Under the pieces are notes generated by a model. That model saw only the letters and a program-made list of their open reading frames with translations, searched no databases and was not told where the DNA came from. The position numbers and the translations under genes were made by a program. From JACRLV01 sp045863555 (GTDB lineage Bacteria > Planctomycetota > Phycisphaerae > UBA1845 > Fen-1342): a stretch of 64,000 nucleotides of DNA. Location: the NCBI GenBank assembly GCA_045863555.1, contig BTUU01000003.1, forward strand, positions 248,001 through 312,000. The letters are read 5' to 3'. Positions 26,456 through 35,209 of this stretch are shown here, in pieces; position 1 is the stretch's first letter, and each line of letters opens with the position of its first letter.

Positions 26456-28099
26456 TCACGCACCGTTCCAGGAGCGGCAGGCGCCGCAGGCCGGGATTTC
26501 GCCCCAACGGCCTGCGGCGTGCCGATCGCGTAGGTGCTGCAATTCTCGACCCTGCCAGATTTCCGACAAGGGCGAATTCGTCCACTCGCCGACCGCGAGA
26601 TCCCCGTGCGAGTCGCGTGAGCAGGCCGTGGCCCGTCCGTCGCCGAGCAGCACGAGCCGCGACGCGAGCTGCCGGCACGCTGTTCGATTCGGCGGTGTGA
26701 GCGACAGCAGGCTGTCCGGCGCCAGCCGCCCCTGCATGTCGTCATAGCCGCGGATGACCGCTGTCCCGGTCCGTCGGATCCAGTCGTCGAAGAACGACTC
26801 AAGGTCGGCCGCCGTTTTGGCACAACGGGTCAGACTCGGGACGAGGATCGGCTGCGGGCTCTGCCGCCGCCGCCGCTCGGCCTCGATTCGCTCGATGTTC
26901 GAAAGGACCGTTGCGAACGCGTCGCGGCCATGCACGGCGCGATAGGTCTCGGCCGTGTGGGCGTCGATCGCGATTTCGACAAGATCAACCGGTGCGTCAA
27001 AAAGCGCATGCAGCGCGGCGTCGGGAAGTTCGACGAGGGGCGTCACCACGCACAACCCGAGGATGGCGGCGCGCCGCACGGCCCCGCATACGTCCCCAAA
27101 CGCGGGATGCAGCAGAGGGTCGCCATGGCCGCCCAGCGTCACGAGTCGATCGTCATACCCGCCGAATTCGCGCAGAATCCGCGCTAGCCCGCCGATTTCT
27201 GAAAATTCTCGCTTCGGAATGCGCTCACCCCGCAACCGAAGCGTCGTGTTTGGCAGCGGATCGCGCGTCGTCAACTCAAGTTCCAGTTCGACCGGAAGGG
27301 GGCCGCTGCGTGTCACCTGGCCCGCCCGCAGGTGCTCGCAGACGGACGATGCCGCGGCCTCAGCGCCGAGCGCGTCGAAGATGCCCGCGAGAATCTCGCG
27401 CGACCGGACCGTGTCACCCGTGAGTCGGGCCGCCGTGCGGGCCACGGCCGCGTCGATGCGACAGCACGTCGGCCGCATAATCGGGTCCGTCCGGGGAAGC
27501 TCCGGGCGATAGCTGAGGATCAACCCCAGCGGCCATTGCTGCTCGCACAACTCCGCGCATACCTGTCGGTCGAGGAGCACGCCCGCCAGTCCTGGCGGCG
27601 CCTGCGTAAAGACAAACCGCGCCTCGTCCGGCTGTTCCGCATGATGCGCCAGCATTCGCCGGGCGATATCGACGCCCAGCAGCGGCTGATGCCCGTCCAC
27701 GCACAGGACCGCATCGGCGTCGGTATGCGACAGCACGGCCGCGACGGCGGGGGGGTGAACAAACTCGTCGAAGTACGTCGTCCCGAGCGGCGTGCCGCGC
27801 CAGCTCTCGAGGCCCCAGATTCGCCCGGCCCGGATCAGCCGTCGCCGCGGCCGGTCGCCCTTGTCGATCGGTGCGACCGCCACGTCGCGATGGTCGCCGA
27901 GTCGAACGAACTCGGCCGCAATATCCGCGTCGCGCGGCGAAACGACGAGCAGGATTGCGTCGACCGCATCGCCAAGCCGTGCCGCCCGGCGAAGCGTGTG
28001 CGAAAGCAGCGGGGCTCCGCCGACCTCGGTCTGCAAGTGCGACCGCCCGCCGAGGAACGTCTCCGCGAAGTCGGCGAAAACGGCGACGATGCGCTTCAT
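26456..28099 (-). CDS. Nucleotidyltransferase/radical-SAM-like fusion lacking the FeS cysteines
   Basis: A 547-residue two-part protein. Residues 1-250 look like a SpsF/NeuA-type cytidylyltransferase fold (MKRIVAVFADFAETFLGG, then a conserved GAPLLSHTLRRAARL helix). From about 280 the sequence follows a radical SAM barrel with the glycine-rich TLGGHGDPLLHPAF and a SPASM-like C-terminus (LGDGRATACSRDSHGDL, IWQGRELQHLRDRH, IPACGACRSW). The strand that should end in CxxxCxxC reads LELELTTRDPLPNTTLRL, with no cysteine, so the cluster is lost. The ATG overlaps the upstream stop (ATGA), indicating translational coupling to the MAF-like gene. Probable role: sugar nucleotide or glycan handling. Confidence 0.75.
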   Translation of the reverse strand: MKRIVAVFADFAETFLGGRSHLQTEVGGAPLLSHTLRRAARLGDAVDAILLVVSPRDADIAAEFVRLGDHRDVAVAPIDKGDRPRRRLIRAGRIWGLESWRGTPLGTTYFDEFVHPPAVAAVLSHTDADAVLCVDGHQPLLGVDIARRMLAHHAEQPDEARFVFTQAPPGLAGVLLDRQVCAELCEQQWPLGLILSYRPELPRTDPIMRPTCCRIDAAVARTAARLTGDTVRSREILAGIFDALGAEAAASSVCEHLRAGQVTRSGPLPVELELELTTRDPLPNTTLRLRGERIPKREFSEIGGLARILREFGGYDDRLVTLGGHGDPLLHPAFGDVCGAVRRAAILGLCVVTPLVELPDAALHALFDAPVDLVEIAIDAHTAETYRAVHGRDAFATVLSNIERIEAERRRRQSPQPILVPSLTRCAKTAADLESFFDDWIRRTGTAVIRGYDDMQGRLAPDSLLSLTPPNRTACRQLASRLVLLGDGRATACSRDSHGDLAVGEWTNSPLSEIWQGRELQHLRDRHAAGRWGEIPACGACRSWNGA

Positions 28100-30090
28100 T
28101 TCGGCTCCCCGCGCAACCGCCGGATCGCCCGCGGAAGAACCTGTTCGATGAATTCGCACCCGGCGATGAGTTCCTGGACAAAAGCCCGGTCGCGCCCGAG
28201 CCGCCGCGCCGCGGTCGTCGCGTCTTCAACCTCGGAGTCGATTCGCCGGTCCTGCTGGTGCCGCCGCAGCTCCGCCGTCGCCGACACGTCGACAACCAGG
28301 CTGTAGATCGCCTTGTTCTCCGCCATCATCAATCGCAATTCGTCCAGCCGGGCCACGCGACGGTTGAATTCCGGCGGGTCTTCGAGCAGACCGCGCAGCG
28401 CCTCGACGACGCCGAGCGCCTCCACCGCGATCTCCCGGACGCGCCGGACCTCTCCGAGCCGCGCCTCCAGCGCCGCCGCGGCGCGCTCGTTGTCTCCGTC
28501 GCCGCGCGTCTGTCGAGAGTCCGCGAACAGTCCGCGCTCCAGCGGTCGAACGCAGTACCGCGCCGCCGCCTCGCGCAGCGACAGGCACTCCGCGCCCTCG
28601 AGCGCGCCGCCGCCCTCCGATGCCTGGATGATGCGCCGCCGGCTGGCCGCAAAGTCCCGCTGAAACTGCTCGGCATACGTGAACAGGAGGTCGTCGGTGT
28701 AGACTTCGCTGCCCGCAGTGCTTCGCGCTCGCCGCAGGATCGGTCGGTTTCGCACGATGCGCTCCCACTGCTTCATTTCGAGCGTCTGAAATCGGCCCAG
28801 CTCCGGCTCCCAGATCGATTCCACCGGGCTCCCCGGCATGTAGAAGAGCCCGTCGGTGAATGCCAGGTCCTGCCCGACCAGGATGATCGGGTCGCACCCC
28901 AGGTGCTCCGCGAGATAGAACGCGAGGTGCGCCACCGTGCTTCCCGCCCGCAGCGAGCCACGCGCCGGGTTTGCCTCGCGCAGCAGCAGGTCGTGATAGC
29001 GATGCCGCAGGATGTGCCGCGGCCCGCCGAACAGGTCGGGGACGTGCCACGTCGCCTTCGGTTCCGCGACCAGCGCCGCCTCGCCGAAATCCTCGACATC
29101 CCGAAAAAACTCCGCCGACACCGAGTGAAAATCGAGGCTTGTGACGAAGTCCGGCCGCACGCCGCTCGATCGCAGCAGTTTGAAGACCGTCTGCACGCAG
29201 ATGATCACCGCCCGGTCCTGCAACTCGCGCAGCTGGCCAAGATTCCGGGCCAGCGACGGACCGGCCGCGACAAGAATCGCCGGACGCCCGGCGGCCCGCC
29301 CGGCCAGCGACTCGACGCCCGGCGAACCCAGGTACGCCGGAAGATTCATCGCGATGTTCTCGAACGTAACCCGCGACGTCCGCAGCAGCGTCAGCATTTG
29401 CATCCGCGTGGCCGACACGAAATCCAGCAGCGCCGCGCGAAACCCCTGGTGAAATTCTGGCGCTGCGGACGCCGCGGCGGTCGTCACAAATCGCGTCCCA
29501 AGCAGCAGATCCGCCTGCATCCGGCTCAGCCGTTCGTGGATCCCCGCCCGGTCGTTTCGCGTGAGAATCGTCAGCCGGTTCGCGAGCAGCGAATCCGCGA
29601 GGTCGACCGCGCACATCGCCGCCTTGATCATCGCGACACTCGGCTCGGATACGACGATCGACGGTCGCGGCCGGCACTCCTCCAGCGCCGCGATGTGATA
29701 CCCGAGCCCGATTCCATGAACGACGTACGTGCTCGCCTCGCACACCGCGGCCGCTGCGTCATCCCCGACGGTCGGCCGTCCGCCTGCCTGCGCGACGAGC
29801 CGGCGCGCCTCGTCGAGTGGCGCGTGCCGACTGTGCAGATATGCGGCGCGCCCCCCGGGCCCGGGGGCGCGGACTGTCCAGCGTCCGTCCCGCGTCCGCT
29901 CGAATTCCGGGAGCCGATTGAACGCCGTCGCGTCGACGTGGGCCGCGAGGTCAGGATCCCGCCGATAGAGTGCGTCGAGATTCCGGAGATACCGCGTGCG
30001 CAATTCGTGCGCGGCATCCGATCCGCCAGGCAACGCCGGCGCTGATCGGTTCGTCGCGGGCGGGCTCGCAATCGCCGGTGGCTCGGGCAT
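28096..30090 (-). CDS. MAF/DUF115 family glycosyltransferase-like protein
   Basis: A 664-residue protein of the motility-accessory-factor family. The core contains ILVAAGPSLARNLGQL, IICVQTVFKLLRSSGVRPDF and VTSLDFHS, the typical GPSL and D-x-H region. In flagellated bacteria such proteins transfer nonulosonic acids to flagellin in the cytoplasm. The C-terminal third is helical and charged (coiled-coil-like). No flagellin gene is in the window, so the acceptor is unknown. Its stop overlaps the start of the nucleotidyltransferase-like gene by 4 nt; a donor-making enzyme next to a transferase would make biochemical sense, but this is inference. Confidence 0.82.
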   Translation of the reverse strand: MPEPPAIASPPATNRSAPALPGGSDAAHELRTRYLRNLDALYRRDPDLAAHVDATAFNRLPEFERTRDGRWTVRAPGPGGRAAYLHSRHAPLDEARRLVAQAGGRPTVGDDAAAAVCEASTYVVHGIGLGYHIAALEECRPRPSIVVSEPSVAMIKAAMCAVDLADSLLANRLTILTRNDRAGIHERLSRMQADLLLGTRFVTTAAASAAPEFHQGFRAALLDFVSATRMQMLTLLRTSRVTFENIAMNLPAYLGSPGVESLAGRAAGRPAILVAAGPSLARNLGQLRELQDRAVIICVQTVFKLLRSSGVRPDFVTSLDFHSVSAEFFRDVEDFGEAALVAEPKATWHVPDLFGGPRHILRHRYHDLLLREANPARGSLRAGSTVAHLAFYLAEHLGCDPIILVGQDLAFTDGLFYMPGSPVESIWEPELGRFQTLEMKQWERIVRNRPILRRARSTAGSEVYTDDLLFTYAEQFQRDFAASRRRIIQASEGGGALEGAECLSLREAAARYCVRPLERGLFADSRQTRGDGDNERAAAALEARLGEVRRVREIAVEALGVVEALRGLLEDPPEFNRRVARLDELRLMMAENKAIYSLVVDVSATAELRRHQQDRRIDSEVEDATTAARRLGRDRAFVQELIAGCEFIEQVLPRAIRRLRGEPK

Positions 30091-30174
30091 TCGCGCGCAG
30101 AACCTCCACGAGGTACAACGAAGACTCCCGCTTCTATCGGAATCCCGTCGCCGCGCGGTCCACGCGCAAAGTAC

Positions 30175-30762
30175 CTACTCGGAAGCCAGGCGCTCGCGGA
30201 TGGCCGCCCACTCCGCAGGGGTGTTCACGTTCAGCCACGCCGCTTCGAGCTGGGGTGGAATCTGCGGCGTATGCACGTCCCGATCCTCCGCGAGGCGATG
30301 CGGAGCGCGGATGCCCCGCGCGACGAGGCGCTCCAGCCGGGGCAGCGCGGCCGCTGTGTAAAGGGCAAACAGCGGCTCGATTTCACCGCCGGTTCTCCGC
30401 GGAAGAATGGCAATTCGCCCCGCGTGACGCTCGCCCAGCAGCCATTCGATCGCCGCACGCGAGACCAGCGGCATGTCGGTCGCGATGATGAGCCAGTCGG
30501 CGGCGGGGCGGTCGCGCAGCGCGGCCAGAATCCCCGCCAGCGGCCCGCCGACACCCGCCGCGTCTTCCAGCCGTCTGTAGCCCGGTCCGACGTTCGCGAT
30601 AGCGCTGCCGAGGAATACAACTTCGGTCACGGAACCGGCCGCGACTGCGGTGATCCGCTCCGCCAGCGGCCGGTCCGGTGCGGCGAGCGCCGCTTTCGGC
30701 CGGCCCATCCGCCGGCTCTCACCGCCGATCAGGATTCCCGCACGGAGTTCCCGCTCAACCAT
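30175..30762 (-). CDS. mobA: Molybdenum cofactor guanylyltransferase-like protein
   Basis: A 195-residue nucleotidyltransferase that would attach GMP to molybdopterin. The N-terminal motif ILIGGESRRMGRPKAAL matches the G-G-x-S-x-R-M-G-x-x-K signature. ATDMPLVSRAAIEWLL is the metal-binding D-P/M-P region, and WLNVNTPAEW is the C-terminal N-T-P-x-D/E motif of MobA. A related NTP transferase with another acceptor cannot be excluded since no molybdoenzyme gene is nearby. It lies 84 nt upstream of the MAF-like gene on the same strand and is divergent from the zinc-ribbon gene at 30864. Confidence 0.88.
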   Translation of the reverse strand: MVERELRAGILIGGESRRMGRPKAALAAPDRPLAERITAVAAGSVTEVVFLGSAIANVGPGYRRLEDAAGVGGPLAGILAALRDRPAADWLIIATDMPLVSRAAIEWLLGERHAGRIAILPRRTGGEIEPLFALYTAAALPRLERLVARGIRAPHRLAEDRDVHTPQIPPQLEAAWLNVNTPAEWAAIRERLASE

Positions 30763-30863
30763 ACGAAAAGGCTAGCGAATCGACTCTCTTTCCGCGAGGC
30801 AGCGGGGCTGTGTTCGCCCGCTGAGCCCTTGTCGAGCGTCATTGACTGAACTACAAGACGCTC

Positions 30864-32831
30864 ATGGCGCTGCGCATCCGCTGCCCGCACTGTCGTGAGA
30901 TCGTCGAGGTCGACGACGCACACACCGGTACGCCGACGACCTGCATGAATTGCGGCGGCGGGTTCAAAGTCCCGGAGCGCCCCAGTCCGGCGATTCCCGC
31001 GGCGCCATCGATCCCGCCGGCCAGGCTCGTCTCGGCCTGCCCGCGCTGCCGTGCGGACATCGCGCCCGGCACGCTGGTCTGCCCGCGCTGCCTGACCGAC
31101 GTTCGATCGGGAAAACGACTTTCATTCACCGAGCGTGCCAAGCGTCTCTCCGTAAAGACGTGGGTCGTCACGTTGCTGTCGCTCGTCGGCGTCGCCGTCG
31201 TCACCGCGTCACTCATCGAATGGCGCAGGCTGCACCGGCCTGAGCCGATCGTCGGCGACATTCATGCGGCCCCGACGGCCAATGAGCCCCGCGAGGTGAC
31301 CGCCGCGCGCGACCTGCTCAACGCCCGCGATGCCGCCGCACGCCGCACCGCCGTCGACGCGCTTCTCCGCATCGGCGAGGCCGCGTATCCGACGCTCGCC
31401 GCCGCCCTCACCCGCCTCGGACGGCCGGGCGCGGACCCGCAGGCGACCCGCACGCTCATCGCCGCCATCGACCTGCTCGCGCGCAGCGGCGACCGGAGGT
31501 ATCTCGACTCGATCCGGCCACTCGCCGAGTTCGAACCGCTGCGAAGCGCCGTGCTCCGAGCCCGCGGGATGCTCGGTGATCTGGACGCGGCCCCGGAAGT
31601 CGTCGCCGCCTGGACGCGCCAGCTCCGTCGGCGGCTCTTCTTCGACCGCCTCGCAGATGTCTCGCCGCCGTCAGACCAGGCGCTGACGGCGATCGTCGTC
31701 CGCGAGCGGCGCGAATATGAGCGCTGGGCGGAGGCCGTGCGGCGCTTGTCCGTCGTCGACGACAGCCGCATCGTCGAGTCCATGCTCGACAGCTACTGGG
31801 ATTCCTGGAACTGGCTCGGCCAGCCGCGCGATGAACGCTTCGTCGCCGAGCTCTGGGAGGCGGCCAAACCGCCGACCGATCAGGATCTCCAGTTTCATCA
31901 TCGCATTCGCGCCGCCCGCCGCGTGCTCGACAGAACATCCCGATCCGGCTCCGCCAGCGCGCGCGCGGCCGCGGGCCTCGTCCTGCGGCAGGCGGGACCG
32001 CAGTTCGAAGCGCTCCGAAAGGAGATCATCGACGCGATCGCCGCCGGCCTCGGCGCAGGCACGCCATTGGAACAGCAGCGCGGCGTCTGGGCCCTCGGAC
32101 GGCTCGCCGCCCAGAATTTCCGCGGCCTCGCGCCGGATTCCAGCCCGTCCGACGTCACCGGCGAAACCGTCGCCGCGGCCGTCGAGTGGAGCCGCAGCGT
32201 CGGTGTCGGCGGCGCGGCTGTATCCGTGCCGCCGGCCGCCGCCTACGTACCGCCTCCGCTGATCGCGCGGCGCGTCATCACGCCCCGGCGCCAGCTGGAG
32301 CGCGCCCTCCTGAGCGATCTGGAGCGGGACTGGCCCTCCGCCGCCCGGGCGGTCGCGGAATGGGAGGCCGCCGGCCTCGGCTTCACGCCGGGAATCGCCG
32401 GACTTCTCGATGCCCGTCAGCGCGCCCCGCGCTATTCGGCCCTGGTCGGCGCGATGTGCGTCGCCGTGTCCTGCAACGCTCGCGCCGCCGAGGCGGACCT
32501 GCGTCTCTGGACCGAGTCGAGCGACCAGCCGGGATGGGTGCGCGGCCTCGCGTACACGGCCATCGCCGCGCTCGAAGCCCGGGCGGGCCGGCCGACGCCC
32601 GGCTGGCCCGGCGGCCTGACGAACGACATGCTCGGCGATCTCGACCTCGGACCGCCCGGCCTGGGACCGTGGGCCGAACTGGTCGCCCTTGGCGGCGAGA
32701 AAATGTTGAATACACTCCGTGCTGACGAACTGGCGATTTCGGAGACCGCCCGTTCCCGGCTCGTCGCGGCCGCGGAACAGGCCCTGCGCCGAAGAACCGC
32801 CGCCGCGAATGCTCGCGCCCCGGAGCCGTGA
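30864..32831 (+). CDS. Zinc-ribbon, single-pass membrane protein with HEAT-like helices
   Basis: A 655-residue protein. The N-terminal zinc finger (CPHC...CMNC) matches the MJ0042/zinc-ribbon type; a second CPRC...CPRC pair follows by residue 80. One membrane helix (about 94-115, VVTLLSLVGVAVVTASLIEW) separates it from a long helical domain with HEAT-like spacing (RRTAVDALLRIGEAAYPTL, TLIAAIDLLARSGDRRYL). No enzyme motif is visible. The layout suggests a cytoplasmic zinc-ribbon tethered to a helical periplasmic or cytoplasmic domain. The rhomboid gene follows after 54 nt and is probably co-transcribed. Function unknown. Confidence 0.8.
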   Translation: MALRIRCPHCREIVEVDDAHTGTPTTCMNCGGGFKVPERPSPAIPAAPSIPPARLVSACPRCRADIAPGTLVCPRCLTDVRSGKRLSFTERAKRLSVKTWVVTLLSLVGVAVVTASLIEWRRLHRPEPIVGDIHAAPTANEPREVTAARDLLNARDAAARRTAVDALLRIGEAAYPTLAAALTRLGRPGADPQATRTLIAAIDLLARSGDRRYLDSIRPLAEFEPLRSAVLRARGMLGDLDAAPEVVAAWTRQLRRRLFFDRLADVSPPSDQALTAIVVRERREYERWAEAVRRLSVVDDSRIVESMLDSYWDSWNWLGQPRDERFVAELWEAAKPPTDQDLQFHHRIRAARRVLDRTSRSGSASARAAAGLVLRQAGPQFEALRKEIIDAIAAGLGAGTPLEQQRGVWALGRLAAQNFRGLAPDSSPSDVTGETVAAAVEWSRSVGVGGAAVSVPPAAAYVPPPLIARRVITPRRQLERALLSDLERDWPSAARAVAEWEAAGLGFTPGIAGLLDARQRAPRYSALVGAMCVAVSCNARAAEADLRLWTESSDQPGWVRGLAYTAIAALEARAGRPTPGWPGGLTNDMLGDLDLGPPGLGPWAELVALGGEKMLNTLRADELAISETARSRLVAAAEQALRRRTAAANARAPEP

Positions 32832-32885
32832 TGGCGCCGGAGCGAATTTGCCGATCCTGATCGGCGCTGGTTGTCTGGATCACGC

Positions 32886-34043
32886 ATGCTGCTGCCCATC
32901 GGAACGGATGTCCGCCTGCGCCGCCGGCCGATCGGGAATTACGCCCTGATCCTCGCGAATATCCTCGTCTACGTGCTGGCCGACGGCATGGGAATGGAGG
33001 CTCTGCACCGCGCCCTGCCGCCGCTCCACGCCGGCGTGCCCGCGCTGCACGAGTACATCACCTACCAGTTCCGCCACGGCGACGTCGCCCACCTGATCGG
33101 TAACATGCTCTTCCTCTGGATCTTCGGAAACGCCGTCTGCGACCGCATGGGCTCGCTGAATTACGTGATCTTCTACCTCGCCTCGGGCGTCGTGGCCGGC
33201 GTCGTCTACGCCTTCAACAGCAACTCGGCGATGGTGGGGGCCTCGGGGGCGATCGCCGCCGTCACGACCGCCTTCCTGGCCTTCTACCCGCGCGTGCACA
33301 TCACGCTGCTGCTCTGGTTCCTCATCGTGACGGTCATTCAGCTCCCCGCGATGCTCGTCATCGGCGTGAAGATCATCCTCTGGGACAACATCATCTCGCC
33401 GCGCCTCAGCAGCGGCATGATGGACAACGTCGCCTACTCGGCCCACCTCGGCGGCTATGCCTTCGGCTTTGCCGTCGCGATGCTCATGCTCGCCGTCCGG
33501 GCTCTGCCGCGTAACCAGTTCGATCTCCTCGCCATCATCAACCGCTGGCACCGCCGCTCCGGCCTCACCGCCGAAGTCTCCTTCCAGCCGCCGCGAACCG
33601 CCCGGCCGGTCGTCGCCGAGGAGGTCGATTCGCGCCCGCTCGGCGAACCGCCGTCGCCCGCCGCGACGCTCCGCGAAGACATCCAGGACCGCCTGGCCGA
33701 GCACGACTTCCGCGAGGCGGTGCGACTCTACGAGAAACTCACGGCCGCCGATTCGCGGGCGGTCCTGCCCATGCAGGCCCAGCTCGACATCGCCAACTAC
33801 CTCGCCCGCGAGCAGCGCTACCCGGAAGCGGTCGGCGCGTACCAGGGCTTCCTGAACGCGTACCCGACCGCGCCCGAGTCGCCGCAGATCCACCTGCTGG
33901 TCGGGATGTTCTGCAACCGCTACCTCGGCGACCCCGCCCGGGCCGAAGCCCACCTCGCCCGCGCCGTCGCCGGCCTCGCCCCGTCGTCGCAGCGCGACAT
34001 GGCCCTCCGCGAACTCCAGACGCTCCGGCCGGACTCGCCGTAA
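32886..34043 (+). CDS. Rhomboid family intramembrane serine protease with TPR-like tail
   Basis: A 385-residue protein. Six membrane helices in the first 215 residues contain the rhomboid features HLIGNMLFLWIFGNAV, the serine motif GASGA (Ser120) and the catalytic histidine in AYSAHLGGYAFGF (His187). The C-terminal 150 residues are soluble and TPR-like (DFREAVRLYEKLTAADSRAV and LDIANYLAREQRYPEAVGAY), probably for partner binding. I start at the ATG at 32886, five codons inside the TTG-initiated open frame. Rhomboids cleave membrane helices; the substrate here is unknown. It ends beside a long repeat-rich gap. Confidence 0.92.
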   Translation: MLLPIGTDVRLRRRPIGNYALILANILVYVLADGMGMEALHRALPPLHAGVPALHEYITYQFRHGDVAHLIGNMLFLWIFGNAVCDRMGSLNYVIFYLASGVVAGVVYAFNSNSAMVGASGAIAAVTTAFLAFYPRVHITLLLWFLIVTVIQLPAMLVIGVKIILWDNIISPRLSSGMMDNVAYSAHLGGYAFGFAVAMLMLAVRALPRNQFDLLAIINRWHRRSGLTAEVSFQPPRTARPVVAEEVDSRPLGEPPSPAATLREDIQDRLAEHDFREAVRLYEKLTAADSRAVLPMQAQLDIANYLAREQRYPEAVGAYQGFLNAYPTAPESPQIHLLVGMFCNRYLGDPARAEAHLARAVAGLAPSSQRDMALRELQTLRPDSP

Positions 34044-34108
34044 CCACCGCTCGACCCGAATCAGCCGCGCGATCAGAACCCGCTGCGCCAGCAGCCGGCC
34101 GGACGGGC

Positions 34109-34187
34109 GTGAAAACGTGAAAAGGTGAAAACGTGAAAAGGTGAAAACTCGCGCGGTGGGAACGTGGGAAGGTGGGAACGTGGGAAG
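34109..34187 (+). repeat. Two runs of octamer tandem repeat with alternating last base
   Basis: Five copies of GTGAAAAC/GTGAAAAG (34109-34148) alternate C, G, C, G, C at position 8. After 7 nt (TCGCGCG) come four copies of GTGGGAAC/GTGGGAAG (34156-34187), again alternating C, G, C, G. The run starts 66 nt after the rhomboid stop. Inverted copies of the first octamer lie at 35165-35196. Confidence 0.9.
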
Positions 34188-34195
34188 GCCGGGTG

Positions 34196-34227
34196 GCATG
34201 CTTTCGCGGTACTCCGCGTAAGCATGC
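34196..34227 (+). repeat. REP-like palindrome, copy 1
   Basis: A 32-nt hairpin: GCATGCTT, T, CGCGG, loop TACT, CCGCG, T, AAGCATGC. That is 13 paired bases per arm with a single T-T mismatch. The surrounding sequence (GGGTGGCATGC start) is also shared with the second copy at 34573. Confidence 0.9.
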
Positions 34228-34251
34228 AGGTCGCGGGGCATGACACTTCTT

Positions 34252-34524
34252 CGGCCGCGCACGAGTTAAGTTCCGCGCCGCACGGTTCTCGTGCGGCCCT
34301 GCGCCCTGGTCTTTCGGCCCCGCACGCGATTCGTCCAGCCCTGCGCGGTCTTTGTTCCGCCCTGCGCGGTCGTCGCACGGGGCTGTAAAGCCTTTGCGCA
34401 GGGCGGCGCGATCCGCGCACAGGCCTTTAAAACCTTCGCGCAGGGCTGCGCGACGGTTGTGCAGGGCCAAACGGTCTTCGCGCGCGGCTGCGCGGGCCTT
34501 GTTCCTGGCGCAGAATCCGCCGTC
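34252..34524 (+). repeat. Degenerate 21-nt tandem repeat, about 13 copies
   Basis: The block divides into 13 units of exactly 21 nt. The most repeated core is CCCTGCGCGGTC or GGCTGCGCG, with a T-rich end such as TTTGTT or TTCGCG. All frames on both strands show a period of 7 residues (for example QPCAVFV, PPCAVVA, RGCKAFA in one frame), which is expected for a 21-nt DNA repeat. Frames with stops and without ribosome sites argue against a coding role. It is flanked by the two REP-like palindromes. Confidence 0.8.
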
Positions 34525-34572
34525 CGAGCGCCTTTTCGCCTGTATTTCTTCCGCCGGTTCCGTGGGCGGGTG

Positions 34573-34604
34573 GCATGCTTTCGCGGTACTCCGCGTAAGC
34601 ATGC
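34573..34604 (+). repeat. REP-like palindrome, copy 2
   Basis: Identical to the 32-nt palindrome at 34196 and in the same orientation, with identity extending a few bases either side (GGGTG before it, CAG after it). The two copies bracket the 21-nt tandem array. Confidence 0.9.
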
Positions 34605-34931
34605 AGATCGCGCGGAACGCTTCACCTACCGCGACGATCAACGCGCAGATCCGGCGTGCCGCCGCGCCCCGTTCTCGCGCTCCGTCGTCGGACTTCGCGA
34701 GGCCCGGCCATTCGCCGCGAGTGCGGGCCGCACATCACGCGGCTGCGCAGCGCGGCAGTGCGTCCGTCGGGCCGCCAGATATCAACCGACTCCGGCGCAG
34801 CCCATCCGCCTTGAGCCAGCCGAGGACGTACGACCCGGCGCCCCCGACGGTCAATGGCCCGGGCGTGCAGAAGGTGCTGCCCAGCGGCAAGGGCCGGGCG
34901 ACGACGCCCTCGCGCCGAACGGCCGGAGAAT
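34605..34931. other. Part of the repeat interval without recognised content
   Basis: GC-rich sequence between the second REP-like palindrome and the nested inverted repeats. Open frames exist on both strands but have no start context, family motif or consistent codon use. It could be a decayed gene; I cannot name one. Confidence 0.4.
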
Positions 34932-35136
34932 CTCACGCAGAGGCGCAGCGGCGCAGAGAAGAGTGAAGGGTGAGAGGTGAAAGGGGGATGCGGTCCCTGC
35001 CTTTCACAATTCACTTTTCAGCTCTCACCCTCCGTGTCAGATCGCGGCACGTTGCCGGGTCTCGAATCGTTGGCCGAGCCCGCACCCCAATCGCTCCCGA
35101 TTCGCATTCCTCCGCGCCTCCGCGCCTCCGCGTGAG
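34932..35136. repeat. Nested inverted repeats with 8-nt periodicity
   Basis: The outer arms are 34932-34958 (CTCACGCAGAGGCGCAG and onward) and 35110-35136 (three CTCCGCGC-like units ending CGTGAG), roughly inverse complements. Inside them 34961-34984 (AGTGAAGGGTGAGAGGTGAA) is repeated in inverted, diverged form at 35000-35032 (CTTTTCAGCTCTCACCCT). No coding sequence is seen between the arms. Confidence 0.7.
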
Positions 35137-35164
35137 CCAAAATCCGGCCCGCACGTCCCCCTCT

Positions 35165-35196
35165 GTTTTCACGTTTTCACGTTTTCACGTGATCAC
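35165..35196. repeat. Inverted octamer repeat beside the sulfatase gene
   Basis: Three copies of GTTTTCAC and one of GTGATCAC, the inverse complement of the GTGAAAAC array at 34109. Together the two arrays frame the whole gene-free interval between the rhomboid and sulfatase genes, ending 13 nt before the sulfatase stop. Confidence 0.9.
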
Positions 35197-35209
35197 GCCG
35201 CGCGGCCGG

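Noticed and set aside
34252..34524. The 21-nt repeat block as a CRISPR array or a coding repeat protein
   Set aside because: The repeats are directly adjacent without unique spacers, strongly diverged and not accompanied by cas genes. The only sizeable frames lack ribosome sites.
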